Numbered from the stretch's first letter, positions 26,449 to 35,886 are shown. The stretch is 64,000 nt of DNA from Nitrospiraceae bacterium (GCA_020632595.1 JACKFF010000004.1:124001-188000), one strand, 5' to 3'. Made by a program: numbers and translations. The notes: generated from the sequence alone by a model not told the origin.

Positions 26449-27048
26449 ATGGAACTGTATTTTTTATTAGGAGTGATCGGCGCTTATCTCTTAGGATCTA
26501 TCCCGTTTGGCTTGGTCAGTTCTCGCATTTTCGGAACGGATGATCCACGCACACATGGGAGCCATAATATCGGTTTTACTAATGTTCTGAGAGTATCCGG
26601 CAAAAAAGTCGGAATCTTTACTTTAATTGGGGATTTAGGGAAAGGAACGGTTGCGACCGGCATTGCAGGCTTCGCCGGGCTTCCCTGGATCTGGATCCTT
26701 GCCATCGGCTTTTCAGTCATTCTTGGTCATGTTTTTTCTATTTTTTTAGGATTTAAAGGGGGAAAAGGTGTCGCCACAGCCTTAGGTGCCATTATTGGCA
26801 TTCATCCGTTGATTGGATGGCTTCTTGTTGGTGTGTGGTTAGGAGCCGTATCGGTTTTTGGATATTCCTCAGGGGGAGCACTGCTGGCTTTTTGTGTGTT
26901 TCCATTCTTGGCTTATTTTCTGACGTACGACTTTTATTTTTGCCTTTTTGCTTTGGGAGTTACTGTGGTCATTTTTTTCTGCCACAAAGAAAACATTCTC
27001 CGTCTTAGCCAGGGAACCGAAAGCAAAATGAGACTATTTTCTATTTAA
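26449..27048 (+). CDS. plsY: glycerol-3-phosphate acyltransferase PlsY
   Basis: PlsY acylates glycerol-3-phosphate with acyl-phosphate, the first step of phospholipid synthesis. The 199-residue membrane protein has the three PlsY loops: GSIPFG near residue 15, GSHNIGFTNVLR near 38-49 and the GFKGGKGVAT loop near 101-110. The ATG at 26449 is chosen because family members start directly with the first hydrophobic helix. Upstream TTG or GTG starts at 26419 and 26428 are possible and would overlap or abut pgsA. Confidence 0.93.
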   Translation: MELYFLLGVIGAYLLGSIPFGLVSSRIFGTDDPRTHGSHNIGFTNVLRVSGKKVGIFTLIGDLGKGTVATGIAGFAGLPWIWILAIGFSVILGHVFSIFLGFKGGKGVATALGAIIGIHPLIGWLLVGVWLGAVSVFGYSSGGALLAFCVFPFLAYFLTYDFYFCLFALGVTVVIFFCHKENILRLSQGTESKMRLFSI

Positions 27049-27090
27049 CATAATATTTATTATCCGACATTGCAAAAATTAAGGTTTAGA

Positions 27091-28464
27091 ATGAATTTAG
27101 GGAATGCTTCACTCATATTATCATTGTGTGGCCTTCTGTTATATATCTCTCCGTCTCCCGCAGTTAGCCAGACAGCCAAAGAACTTAGAGGGCTACAACT
27201 TCTTGAAGATATCCAACAGGCCATCACCAGCCTGGCTGAACGGGTGACGCCCACCGTCGTCAATATTACACCAATTCGGGAAATCGCTCAGGGACAAGGC
27301 TTTCAGCGACGTGCGCCATTTTCTCAAGGGAGTGGCTCAGGCGTTATCGTGCGGGAGGATGGAATCATCGTAACCAACAATCATGTAGTTGGGGAAGACG
27401 CCAGGGAGGCAGATGTTCGGCTATCCGATAAGTCCAATATGATTGCCCGGGTCATTGGGCGTGACAAGGAAACCGATATAGCGGTCCTCAAAATTGAATC
27501 TGACCGGAAATTTCCAGTTGCTCATTTTGGGGACTCCAACGCCTTAAAAGTCGGACAATGGGTATTGGCTGTCGGAAATCCGATGGGACTAGACCGAACG
27601 GTGACCTTAGGCGTTGTGAGTGGTATTGGAAGGGAACGCCTCAATTTATCCCGGTATGAAAACTTCATTCAAACGGATGCTGCAATCAATCCTGGGAATT
27701 CAGGAGGGCCGCTCTTTAACCTGCAAGGTGAGGTGATCGGAATCAATACTGCCATAATCCATATGGCACAAGGCATAGGATTTTCCATTCCCGCCGATAT
27801 GGTTTCGCGTGTGGTTGATCAACTGGTGTCACAGGGGCGAGTGGTTCGTGGGTGGCTTGGTGTCGGGATTCAATCTCTCACGAAAGAACTTGCGGAACAA
27901 TTTGGGATTAAGGAAGGCCGTGGGGTTCTTGTCAACGAAGTTTACGAACACGATCCAGCCCATGTGGCCGGCATTAAACCAGGGGATATCATTGTGTCCG
28001 TAGACGACAGCTCGGTTGATTCGCCCAACCAACTGTCAAGACTGGTTGCGCGCGTGGGACCTGGTGAGAATGCCAAAATTCTGGTGTTACGGGACGGAAA
28101 AGAATTGACTTTCCTCGTGCCGATGGCGGAGAGGCAGGAAAAATCCATGTTAGCCTCACTCCCCTTACAAAAATCAGAAGTCACTTTAGGGCTTGATGTC
28201 CAAGGGCTTACCGCTGCACTCGCTGAGCAATTTGAATTAGAAGAAACCGTGGGAGTGCTTGTGACCAAAGTTGAACCCGGCGGTCTCGCAAACTCTGAAG
28301 GGATTCAAGAAGGAGATCTGATTAACGAGGTCAATCGGCAAACCGTCCGGACCGTCACACAGTTTTCCGAGGAAGTCGCCAAGGTGAAGCCGGGTCAAAC
28401 TATTTTACTTCGAATTATTCGAAAGACAAGGGCATTTTTCATTGTGATCAAAACGCAGCCTTAA
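27091..28464 (+). CDS. degP: periplasmic serine endoprotease, DegP/HtrA (Do) family
   Basis: HtrA proteases degrade or refold damaged envelope proteins. The 457-residue protein has a signal peptide (about residues 1-26), then a trypsin-like domain with His98 in TNNHVV, Asp129 in ETDIAVLK and Ser204 in NPGNSGGP. Two PDZ domains follow at about 240-335 and 355-450. The start at 27091 has AAGG seven bases upstream; a TTG at 27070 is less likely. It is the last gene of the rightward envelope cluster and converges on the EF-G-like gene. Confidence 0.95.
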   Translation: MNLGNASLILSLCGLLLYISPSPAVSQTAKELRGLQLLEDIQQAITSLAERVTPTVVNITPIREIAQGQGFQRRAPFSQGSGSGVIVREDGIIVTNNHVVGEDAREADVRLSDKSNMIARVIGRDKETDIAVLKIESDRKFPVAHFGDSNALKVGQWVLAVGNPMGLDRTVTLGVVSGIGRERLNLSRYENFIQTDAAINPGNSGGPLFNLQGEVIGINTAIIHMAQGIGFSIPADMVSRVVDQLVSQGRVVRGWLGVGIQSLTKELAEQFGIKEGRGVLVNEVYEHDPAHVAGIKPGDIIVSVDDSSVDSPNQLSRLVARVGPGENAKILVLRDGKELTFLVPMAERQEKSMLASLPLQKSEVTLGLDVQGLTAALAEQFELEETVGVLVTKVEPGGLANSEGIQEGDLINEVNRQTVRTVTQFSEEVAKVKPGQTILLRIIRKTRAFFIVIKTQP

Positions 28465-28488
28465 AGCCACTCACAATATGAGAGGGGG

Positions 28489-30591
28489 TCAGTGAGACGA
28501 AACGGCTTCCTTGTCTTTTTTATGTTCTTCCACAATACGGTTCAGACAATCCTTCGGTACCTCCTCGTAACCTGAAAATTCCATCACATAACTACCCTTT
28601 CCAGCCGTCATGGATGTCAAGGAGGGAGCATACTTCAGCATTTCCGCCAGCGGCACAAAGGCTTTCACAATTTGATTGTGACCCTTAGTCGCCATTCCCT
28701 GTATGCGTCCACGGCGCGAGTTAAGATCTCCAATCACGGTTCCCACCAAATCATCAGGGACTAGAACATCTACTGACATGATAGGCTCAAGAATCGTGCT
28801 TTGAGCGGCTTCCAGAGCATGCTTGAGGGCCATTGATCCGGCCACTTTAAAGGCCAACTCCGAAGAATCAACGGGATGATGAGATCCATCATAGACAGTC
28901 ACACGAATATCCACGATGGGAAACCCAGCAACAATCCCATGCTGCAGGGCTTCAATCACACCCTTTTCCACTGCCGGGATGAAATTCCGTGGTATGACGC
29001 CACCCACAATTTTGTTGTGAAATTCAAACCCAGCCCCTCGGGGAAGCGGCTCAATTTGTAACCAACAATCCCCATATTGTCCATGCCCACCGGTTTGTTT
29101 TTTATATTTTCCTTGGGCCTGAGCCATACGATGGATCGTTTCCTTATAGGGCACTTTCGGCATGTGCAAGTCCACTTCAACTCCATACTTTCGCCTCAGT
29201 TTGTCTAAGGTGGCATCGATGTGGCTCTGCCCTACCCCACTTAACAGCATTTCTTTTGTCTCTTCATTCCTAAGAAATTCGAGAGACGGATCTTCTTCAA
29301 CCAACTTGTGAAGACCTAAACTGACCTTGTCAATCTCATTCTTGCTTTTTACCTCCAAGGCATACGACATGACCGGCCGCGCTATTTTCAGTCCGGGGAA
29401 TATAATGGAATGTCGTTCATCGCAAATAGTGTCGCCGGTTTGGGTATCCTTTAATTTACCGATGGCCGCAATATCTCCGGCATAGACCTGATGAACCTGG
29501 TGATGTTTTTTGCCCAGGGAGAAAAAGAGATGCCCACCCTTCTCCTTAGTCTGCCGGGAGGCATTATAAAACCCTGAATCGGCCTGTAAAGTCCCTGACA
29601 ACACCCGTACAAATGATAGACGCCCCATAAATGGATCGATGGTGGTTTTAAAGACGAAAGCTGAAAACGGATCATGTGGATCAGAATTTCGTTGACCTTC
29701 GTCATGCGTCAGAGGTTGCAGGCCGACATTGGGATGGAGACTGGAACGATCTGAAGGAGACGGAAGATATCGTCGTATCGCATCGAACAGGCTTGTGGTT
29801 CCAATATTGCGAATAGCAGATCCGCACAACACCGGCACAAGCTTCCGCTCTAATGTGCCGAGCGTCAATCCATCCTGTAAATCTTCATCTGAGATCTCAC
29901 CCTGGGTAAGATATTTTTCCAACAATTGATCATTCGTTTCTGCCACCTGTTCCATAGCTCGGCGCCGGAATTCATTTGCAACTGGTTGGTGCTCTGGGGA
30001 AATCTCCGTTTGATGGACTTTGGGCGTGCCGGAAACCGGACTTATGACATTCCTCGAAATGAGATCAATGACACCAGTTAGCGTGGCTTCCTCTCCGACA
30101 GGAATGGTGATGGGGACTCCGGTAAATCCCAATGTTTTTTCACACTCTGCCAGAAAGGAGCGATAGTCCGCCCGTTCTTTATCCAGTTCATTTATAAACA
30201 GGAGACAGGGAAGTTCGTGTTCCTGAACAAGGTCCCAGACTCGTTCGATTTCTGACCGTAGCCCTGTACTGGCCCCGACAACCAGCACCACGCCATCCAC
30301 CGCCCTGAGAGCGGATTGAACCTCAAAGGCATAATCGCTCATCCCCGGTGTATCAATAATATTGACTTTTGTACCCTGCCATTCGAACTGGCAGATGGTC
30401 GAACTGATTGAATGGTGCCTTTGGACCTCTTCAGGTTCAAAATCACCAATGGTGTTTCCCTGAGGAATGGTCCCCATGGTCGGGATGATTCCCGTGGAAA
30501 AGGCCAGTGCTTCACACAGGGTGGTCTTCCCTGCTCCAGGGTAGGAACAGATGACCACGTTACGGATGGATGGGGCCGATTCGTGTGACAT
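28489..30591 (-). CDS. EF-G-like translational GTPase paralogue
   Basis: The 700-residue protein has the full EF-G architecture: GTPase domain, beta-barrel domain, and domains III-V, including the SHID-type GVGQSHIDATLDKL region near 458-471. The G motifs deviate. The P-loop is SYPGAGKT (16-23) instead of AHIDAGKT, the G3 motif DTPG (80-83) is intact, and the guanine-recognition motif is NELD (134-137) instead of NKxD. This places it with the EF-G-like paralogues (EF-G2/FusA2 type), whose role is not settled, and not with canonical EF-G. It may act on ribosomes under special conditions. It has its own sigma70 promoter and a strong AGGAGG ribosome binding site. Confidence 0.85.
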   Translation of the reverse strand: MSHESAPSIRNVVICSYPGAGKTTLCEALAFSTGIIPTMGTIPQGNTIGDFEPEEVQRHHSISSTICQFEWQGTKVNIIDTPGMSDYAFEVQSALRAVDGVVLVVGASTGLRSEIERVWDLVQEHELPCLLFINELDKERADYRSFLAECEKTLGFTGVPITIPVGEEATLTGVIDLISRNVISPVSGTPKVHQTEISPEHQPVANEFRRRAMEQVAETNDQLLEKYLTQGEISDEDLQDGLTLGTLERKLVPVLCGSAIRNIGTTSLFDAIRRYLPSPSDRSSLHPNVGLQPLTHDEGQRNSDPHDPFSAFVFKTTIDPFMGRLSFVRVLSGTLQADSGFYNASRQTKEKGGHLFFSLGKKHHQVHQVYAGDIAAIGKLKDTQTGDTICDERHSIIFPGLKIARPVMSYALEVKSKNEIDKVSLGLHKLVEEDPSLEFLRNEETKEMLLSGVGQSHIDATLDKLRRKYGVEVDLHMPKVPYKETIHRMAQAQGKYKKQTGGHGQYGDCWLQIEPLPRGAGFEFHNKIVGGVIPRNFIPAVEKGVIEALQHGIVAGFPIVDIRVTVYDGSHHPVDSSELAFKVAGSMALKHALEAAQSTILEPIMSVDVLVPDDLVGTVIGDLNSRRGRIQGMATKGHNQIVKAFVPLAEMLKYAPSLTSMTAGKGSYVMEFSGYEEVPKDCLNRIVEEHKKDKEAVSSH

Positions 30592-30616
30592 GCGAACCTC
30601 CTCTCAATTTCCCTGA

Positions 30617-30645
30617 ATTTTAGGTAGGAGTGGAAGGAGTGTCAA
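30617..30645 (-). promoter_or_regulatory. sigma70 promoter of the EF-G-like gene
   Basis: On the minus strand, TTGACA (30645-30640), a 17-base spacer and TAAAAT (30622-30617) predict a start near 30610, about 19 bases before the ATG at 30591. The ribosome binding site GAGAGGAGG follows within that leader. Confidence 0.75.
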
Positions 30646-30829
30646 TGAAAAAGAACAAGGGGCTGTCAGGAGACCAACGCTCTGTTTATCTCATCGTCAG
30701 TGGACCGACAGATAGGACTTCAAAAAATCTTCAAGATGATTCGGGGGAAAAAACATTCAGGCAAAATTTTCCTAGTAAATTCTGAGGTTTTTTCTTGAAA
30801 ATGGTTTCGAGCATTTTGTTCGGACATTT

Positions 30830-30845
30830 TGGCACCCAGGTTGCT
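30830..30845 (+). promoter_or_regulatory. sigma54 (RpoN) promoter upstream of the LuxD-like fusion gene
   Basis: TGGCAC (30830-30835), five bases and TTGCT (30841-30845) match the -24/-12 consensus TGGCAC-N5-TTGCW, with exactly 10 bases between the invariant GG and GC. Predicted transcription start is near 30856. It points at the gene starting at 31050. An enhancer-binding activator would be needed; its sites were not identified. Confidence 0.75.
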
Positions 30846-30855
30846 CTAGTGTCCT

Positions 30856-31049
30856 AACCAAGAGAGAAAAATTGATACCAATCCCATGGTGGCCCATACA
30901 CCGGCATCAATGAACGGAACGATGTAAGTCGTTTCATCTCTCGCCCCTCTTCTCGTACAGGCTGATACAGACATCAGGATCTTTTGAGATCCAGGGAAAT
31001 TTTTACGCCAAAGACTAGGTAATAACACTTACTTCAGGTGGGGGATCGA
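30856..31049 (+). other. predicted 194-base leader of the sigma54 transcript
   Basis: Two hairpins can be drawn. GGAACGA (30916-30922) pairs with TCGTTTC (30929-30935) including one G-T pair, and GGATCT (30977-30982) pairs with AGATCC (30987-30992) around TTTG. The leader ends in a GGTGGGGG ribosome binding site. A 60-codon minus-strand frame covers 30846-31028 but lacks support. Confidence 0.35.
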
Positions 31050-33380
31050 ATGAGCACATTAACACCAGAGTTAGCGGGTATAACTTCAACGAATCAATGT
31101 GCTGGATTGAGGCAGATAACTCAGGAGCTAGTTCCTGGTAATCTTTCCAGAGCTCGTGACCTTGCGCCACTTTCCTTCCTTTTACATTGTCTCGGAGGGA
31201 CTTGGGACGGGTACCTGGTTGGATGGCACGAGAACAATATGCACTTCCGTCTGACCGGATTCCCTCCCATAGAACTGTCGCAGATCATTGAGTTGAAATA
31301 TGGCATTTCAGGTCAAGATCATCTCCTAAAAAAGTTTCAGGGAATTATAAAAAATATACAGTTGGTACCAGGGCAGACCCCTTGGTCAGGGACAACAGAC
31401 ATTCTTCTAGACTGCCAAACAGAGAATGATGCCGCTGGTTCATTTTCGTCAGGTACAAGAGTTCTGCTGCCCCAAGAAGAGGGCCTCATGGTACATGGAC
31501 ATGTTTTAAAAGGTTCGTTCAATTCGTCCTGGAAAATTCAAAACCACGAACTCTCCGACTCAATAGCAGTTGTTTCTTTTCCTGAGAGGGAAGAAGAAAT
31601 GAAAAATGGGCCACTTATTCTTCAAAAAACGGGCGTGTCTAGCAGTCGTCTCACTATTAAAAAAGGCAATGGGCAGCGGATTAGTGCCTACCATGACCAA
31701 CCTATGGAGGAAAATTCAACGGAAGGACCTGTCGTCGTTCTTGCCCCGGGGTATGGGGAAACCAAGCGGGATTATTTAACCTTGGCATATTACTTTGCCA
31801 GCAATGGGTTTCATGTCGTGCGCTATGATCATACCAATCATATCGGCGAGAGCGATGGACTGCACTATCAAATATCCCTTTCATCAATGAAGGATGATTT
31901 TCAAACTGTGACCCGTTATGTGAGGGCCACTTGGCCGCACGCAGCCATAATCGGTGTGGCTGCCAGCTTAGCTTCGCGAGTCGCTCTCAAAGCCGAGGCT
32001 GAATGTCCATCATTATCCCTCCTGATCATGCTCATGAGCATTGTCAATGTCCAACGGTCTGCAGCCACGGTTCATCAGGAAGATCTCTTCGCAGCTTATG
32101 GAAATGAGCAGTGCCCTGACTCGGCAAATTTTTTGGGCTTCAATGTGGGCAATCAATTTTTGGGTGATGCCCTTGCCAACAAATTTGTCACGCTTGAGGA
32201 CACCCTCATTGATGCGGAATCCTTAACCTCCCCTGTCATACTGGTTTCCGCCGAGAAAGATGCCTGGGTCGCTCCCGATGATCTTCATGCGTTTCGGAAT
32301 GCATTAGGACGACGTCTTGAGCATTGGATGGTGGTGCCAGATGCATTGCATCGTCTACAGGAAAACCCCAAAAGAGCTCGTGAAACCTATCGGCAACTCA
32401 TTGCACAATGCCATGAGCACGTGAATCAGAACGCGGCTCCTGATGTGATCCACACCCCCAATCGACTAGACTTGGGGCGCCAAAATCGACGAGAAAAATT
32501 TGCGCAACAACGACAGGCCGAGACCGACGTCGGCAAAGGATTTTGGCAGGATTACTTGGGCCATTTTCAGTCGGTGGCGCAATGCCGGGATTATGTGAAA
32601 CTCCTGGACCATGTGTTTCATGCCTTAGGCCCCATCGCACCTGGCCAACGGTTTCTGGATGCCGGCTGTGGAAATGGCAATGCAGGGTTATATTTTTTGG
32701 ATAGGCTTTCCGCCACCATTTCCAGTGGGATCCCGTACCGAGAGAAGTCCATTCAGTATGTGGGGATTGATGTCGTTCCTGACGCCTTGAAACGGGCTAA
32801 CAAAGCGATGCTTGCCGCCGACACAGAATGGCAACATGGCATGACCTCTCCGACGCCCTTCGTCACGAAGGCATGGGCGCAGGTAGATTTAGGTCAGCCA
32901 CTCCCCTTTCCAGACAACCGATTCGACCGGATTGTTTCTAATCTGGTGATTGGATATGTCCCGGATCCGGGCGCTACCTTACGAGAACTGTATCGTGTTC
33001 TCGCTCCAGGGGGACGAATCGTTATTTCCAATTTAAAACCCAATGGTGACTTTTCCGGCATTTACCAGAATCTGGTCAGTAGTGCTGCTCTCCCACAACA
33101 ACGAGAGGAAGCACGGGATCTCTTAAATAATTACGGGAAAATCCGACAGGCCGAAAAAGAAGGGCAATTTTGTTTTTATGATCAAACCCAATGGGAATCC
33201 ATCGTTGCCACCTTGGGCTGTACGAATGGGGGTATTTTTTCAACTTTTGCAGGACAAGCGTATCTGGTTGTTTTAGACAAACCTATTGTCTGCACGCAGG
33301 CGAAAAGGCCCATTATCCAGGATGCAGAACCATACCCCACACGGAACCAGCGGACAGGACTTCTGAAGCAAGTGGCATAG
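31050..33380 (+). CDS. fusion of a LuxD-like acyl-transferase/thioesterase with a SAM methyltransferase
   Basis: The 776-residue protein has three parts. Residues 1-190 are an unassigned, possibly beta-rich, N-terminal region. Residues about 200-460 resemble LuxD, the myristoyl-ACP thioesterase/acyltransferase of luminous bacteria: SNGFHVVRYDHTNHIGES matches the LuxD SNGFHVIRYD region, and Ser306 (VAASLASR), Asp404 (EKDAW) and His434 correspond to LuxD Ser114, Asp211 and His241, with Ser-Asp 98 and Asp-His 30 apart against 97 and 30 in LuxD. Residues about 530-750 are a class I methyltransferase with FLDAGCGNGNAG (535-546), YVGIDVV and a VLAPGGRIVISNL segment. No luxC or luxE is nearby. The ATG at 31050 has a good GGTGGGGG site; a GTG at 31038 is the alternative. 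It is preceded by a sigma54 promoter. A role in releasing and methylating an acyl chain is inference. Confidence 0.82.
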   Translation: MSTLTPELAGITSTNQCAGLRQITQELVPGNLSRARDLAPLSFLLHCLGGTWDGYLVGWHENNMHFRLTGFPPIELSQIIELKYGISGQDHLLKKFQGIIKNIQLVPGQTPWSGTTDILLDCQTENDAAGSFSSGTRVLLPQEEGLMVHGHVLKGSFNSSWKIQNHELSDSIAVVSFPEREEEMKNGPLILQKTGVSSSRLTIKKGNGQRISAYHDQPMEENSTEGPVVVLAPGYGETKRDYLTLAYYFASNGFHVVRYDHTNHIGESDGLHYQISLSSMKDDFQTVTRYVRATWPHAAIIGVAASLASRVALKAEAECPSLSLLIMLMSIVNVQRSAATVHQEDLFAAYGNEQCPDSANFLGFNVGNQFLGDALANKFVTLEDTLIDAESLTSPVILVSAEKDAWVAPDDLHAFRNALGRRLEHWMVVPDALHRLQENPKRARETYRQLIAQCHEHVNQNAAPDVIHTPNRLDLGRQNRREKFAQQRQAETDVGKGFWQDYLGHFQSVAQCRDYVKLLDHVFHALGPIAPGQRFLDAGCGNGNAGLYFLDRLSATISSGIPYREKSIQYVGIDVVPDALKRANKAMLAADTEWQHGMTSPTPFVTKAWAQVDLGQPLPFPDNRFDRIVSNLVIGYVPDPGATLRELYRVLAPGGRIVISNLKPNGDFSGIYQNLVSSAALPQQREEARDLLNNYGKIRQAEKEGQFCFYDQTQWESIVATLGCTNGGIFSTFAGQAYLVVLDKPIVCTQAKRPIIQDAEPYPTRNQRTGLLKQVA

Positions 33381-33627
33381 GATGGTCCCTTTCTATCTCT
33401 AAATATTTTTCAAGAGGAACGCATGGCATGAATGGGACATCAAGATGACAATGACTGAGCATGGATGGCTCAGAAAAGTGTCGTTCACGGAGGCACAAGA
33501 GGAGGTATCCACCGACCTTCAGGGACTTAACTCTTTTGACTTCTGCCTGCATTTATTGTCCAATAGGCTTTCAAAGATGTCAGAGTCTATGATGTAGTGT
33601 GATCTCTCTTCTGTCATTGTTTTAGAC

Positions 33628-35808
33628 GTGAATTTTTACGCCTTCAGCGGACTCCTGAATGGTCTGGCCGCCACAGCCTCCGGCCTTATTGTCTATGCCA
33701 AAAATCCTCACAGCTCCAAACATCAGGCCTATGCCCTGTATTGTTTGGCTGCCGCCATTTGGGGATATGGGTATTGCGCATGGCACCTTTCCTCAACGCA
33801 CGATCTCGCCCTTCTCTTTGTTCGCTTGTTAATGGCCGGAGCCATTTTTCTTCCGCCAGCCTATCTGTGGCATGTCCTGACCTTATTGGATGATGTGGAA
33901 GCCAACAGATGGGTTATTCGTCTTGGATGGGGCGCTAGTTGTATTTATTTCGGCGCGAATTTTACCACCTATTTCGTGGCTGATGTCCATCATGTCGGGG
34001 ATTTTCCATTTTGGCCGCAACCCGGTCCATTTTTCCATATCTATCTCCTGGGGTTTGGCCTATCGACTATTTATGGAACGTGGCTGCTTTATCGTGGAGC
34101 ACGGACCAGAACCGGGCTTGAACGTTCACGATTTTTCCTTCTCACCATCGGATCAGTCATTGCCTACTTAGGGGGAATGACGACTTTTCCGCTCTGGTAT
34201 GGAATTGAAATTCCACCGTACGGCACAATCCTACTGACGGTCTATACGTCGGTTGTCGCCTACACGCTCCTACGATACAGGCTCATGGATCTCGGGACGG
34301 CTGTTGAACGAAGCATTACTGGAGGCCTCCTATTAGCACTCGTGGCTTTTCCTGCCTATCCGATCCTCCTCCTGGGCCAGAGTCTGTATTTTGGGCAAAT
34401 TAATATCGCCTATTCTTTTGTGGAACTGAGCGTGTTGCTCATCTTAGTGCTTGGAGCGTCCTCCTTGAAGCGGGAAGCAAAAACATTAATTACGAAATCA
34501 CTGTTCAAGGAACGATATAATCGACATGAAACGGTGGTACATTTCTCTAAGTCCCTCCTCTCCATATTGGAATTAAAAGATTTGACGGCGACTATCGTGG
34601 AATCCATTTGTCCCACATTAGGATTGCAGTGGGGAGTGTTATATTTACGAAGTTCCAGTAGTCAGGATTATCGTCCAGTATCCAGCTTTGGAAAATCCAC
34701 CACAGATTTTCCAATCCTCCATTTGCATAAAACTCCTACGTTGCTAGAAATGTGGAGACAGGGCACGTCCTGTTTTGTCATCCATGAATTGCAACTCTCT
34801 ACCATCAACTCCGACTCTGAAGCCGTCATTGCGCAGCTCGCTCATATTGGAACAGAAGTGTGTTTGCCCTTGGTTAACAAAACACGGCTCTTAGGTTTTT
34901 GTGTGTTTGGACCTAATACGAAAAGTGGAGGAGGGTATACCACCCAGGATTTGGATTTATTGACAACCTTATCCCAAGAAGCATCCGTGGCGTTAGACAA
35001 TGCCTTGCTCTATGAAGAGCTCAAGCGTTCCCAATCGTTAGTACGTCGAACTGATCGCCTTCGTTCTCTGGAGACCATGGCCGGTGGATTGGCTCACGAA
35101 ATTAGAAATCCATTGACGTCGATTAAAGCCTTTGTGGATCTGGCACCTGAACGAAAGGATGATGAACAATTTCTGGTTCGATTCAGTAAGGTCGTCAAAG
35201 AAGATGTCTTTCGCATTGAGCGGCTCACGCGAGAGATCTTGGATTATGCTAAACCGATGGAGCCGTTTCTCAAAGAAGAAGATCTCAATGATATTGTAGA
35301 ATCCTGTCTGTATACTCTTAGAATTCGACCCTCTCATGAATTAATTGTCGTCGAAACAGATTTGGCTAACGGATTGCCAAGGGTATTTGCCGATCGGCAG
35401 CAATTGAAGCAGGTATTTCTCAATCTGTTGTTTAATGCCGTGGAAGCCATGCTCCCAGAAGGTGGGGTGTTAACGGTGCGCACTCGAAAGATTGGTTCAG
35501 GTATGGCGCAGGATTGGGTGCAGGTGGATATTCACGATACTGGAAAGGGAATAAACCCTGAAGATATCGAGCATATATTTGATCCATTTTTCACCACAAA
35601 ACACTTAAGTCAGGAACATGAGGGAACCGGCCTGGGATTGGCCATTGCCCATCAAATCATTCAAGAGCATCGCGGAAGCATTGAGGTCCAAAGTGTGCGA
35701 GGCGGGGGAACCACGTTTCTCGTGAATCTCCCCAGTTCTCTAGCCCCCACATCAGTTTCTCCAGCCCAGAGTCTGTCGCCCGAGTCTGACCACCCCACTC
35801 TCGATTGA
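33628..35808 (+). CDS. multi-spanning membrane sensor histidine kinase with GAF domain
   Basis: The 726-residue protein starts with about seven to nine membrane helices (residues 1-280) of the HisKA_7TM type, also seen in PrsK-like kinases. A GAF domain (about 305-465) follows, then the HisKA dimerisation helix with His490 in GGLAHEIRNPLTSIK, and the HATPase domain with N-box (LNLLFNAVEAM, 598-608), DTGKGI (637-642) and GTGLGLAIA (667-675). The H-box region resembles NtrB/AtoS/ZraS kinases, whose partners are commonly sigma54-activating regulators. No response regulator is adjacent, so it is an orphan kinase here. The GTG start has no clear ribosome binding site. It lies 247 bases downstream of the LuxD-like gene on the same strand. 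Confidence 0.9.
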   Translation: MNFYAFSGLLNGLAATASGLIVYAKNPHSSKHQAYALYCLAAAIWGYGYCAWHLSSTHDLALLFVRLLMAGAIFLPPAYLWHVLTLLDDVEANRWVIRLGWGASCIYFGANFTTYFVADVHHVGDFPFWPQPGPFFHIYLLGFGLSTIYGTWLLYRGARTRTGLERSRFFLLTIGSVIAYLGGMTTFPLWYGIEIPPYGTILLTVYTSVVAYTLLRYRLMDLGTAVERSITGGLLLALVAFPAYPILLLGQSLYFGQINIAYSFVELSVLLILVLGASSLKREAKTLITKSLFKERYNRHETVVHFSKSLLSILELKDLTATIVESICPTLGLQWGVLYLRSSSSQDYRPVSSFGKSTTDFPILHLHKTPTLLEMWRQGTSCFVIHELQLSTINSDSEAVIAQLAHIGTEVCLPLVNKTRLLGFCVFGPNTKSGGGYTTQDLDLLTTLSQEASVALDNALLYEELKRSQSLVRRTDRLRSLETMAGGLAHEIRNPLTSIKAFVDLAPERKDDEQFLVRFSKVVKEDVFRIERLTREILDYAKPMEPFLKEEDLNDIVESCLYTLRIRPSHELIVVETDLANGLPRVFADRQQLKQVFLNLLFNAVEAMLPEGGVLTVRTRKIGSGMAQDWVQVDIHDTGKGINPEDIEHIFDPFFTTKHLSQEHEGTGLGLAIAHQIIQEHRGSIEVQSVRGGGTTFLVNLPSSLAPTSVSPAQSLSPESDHPTLD

Positions 35809-35886
35809 CCCACCCTGTGCCGTTCGCTCCATGTGGTCTTCACACCACAAGCGGTAATCCCTTAAAAGCCAAAAGAGAGAAGGCTT

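Noticed and set aside
30846..31028. 60-codon minus-strand frame with a hydrophobic C-terminal end
   Set aside because: It lies antisense within the predicted leader of the sigma54 transcript, has no good ribosome binding site and gives no recognisable protein; the hydrophobic end could be chance.
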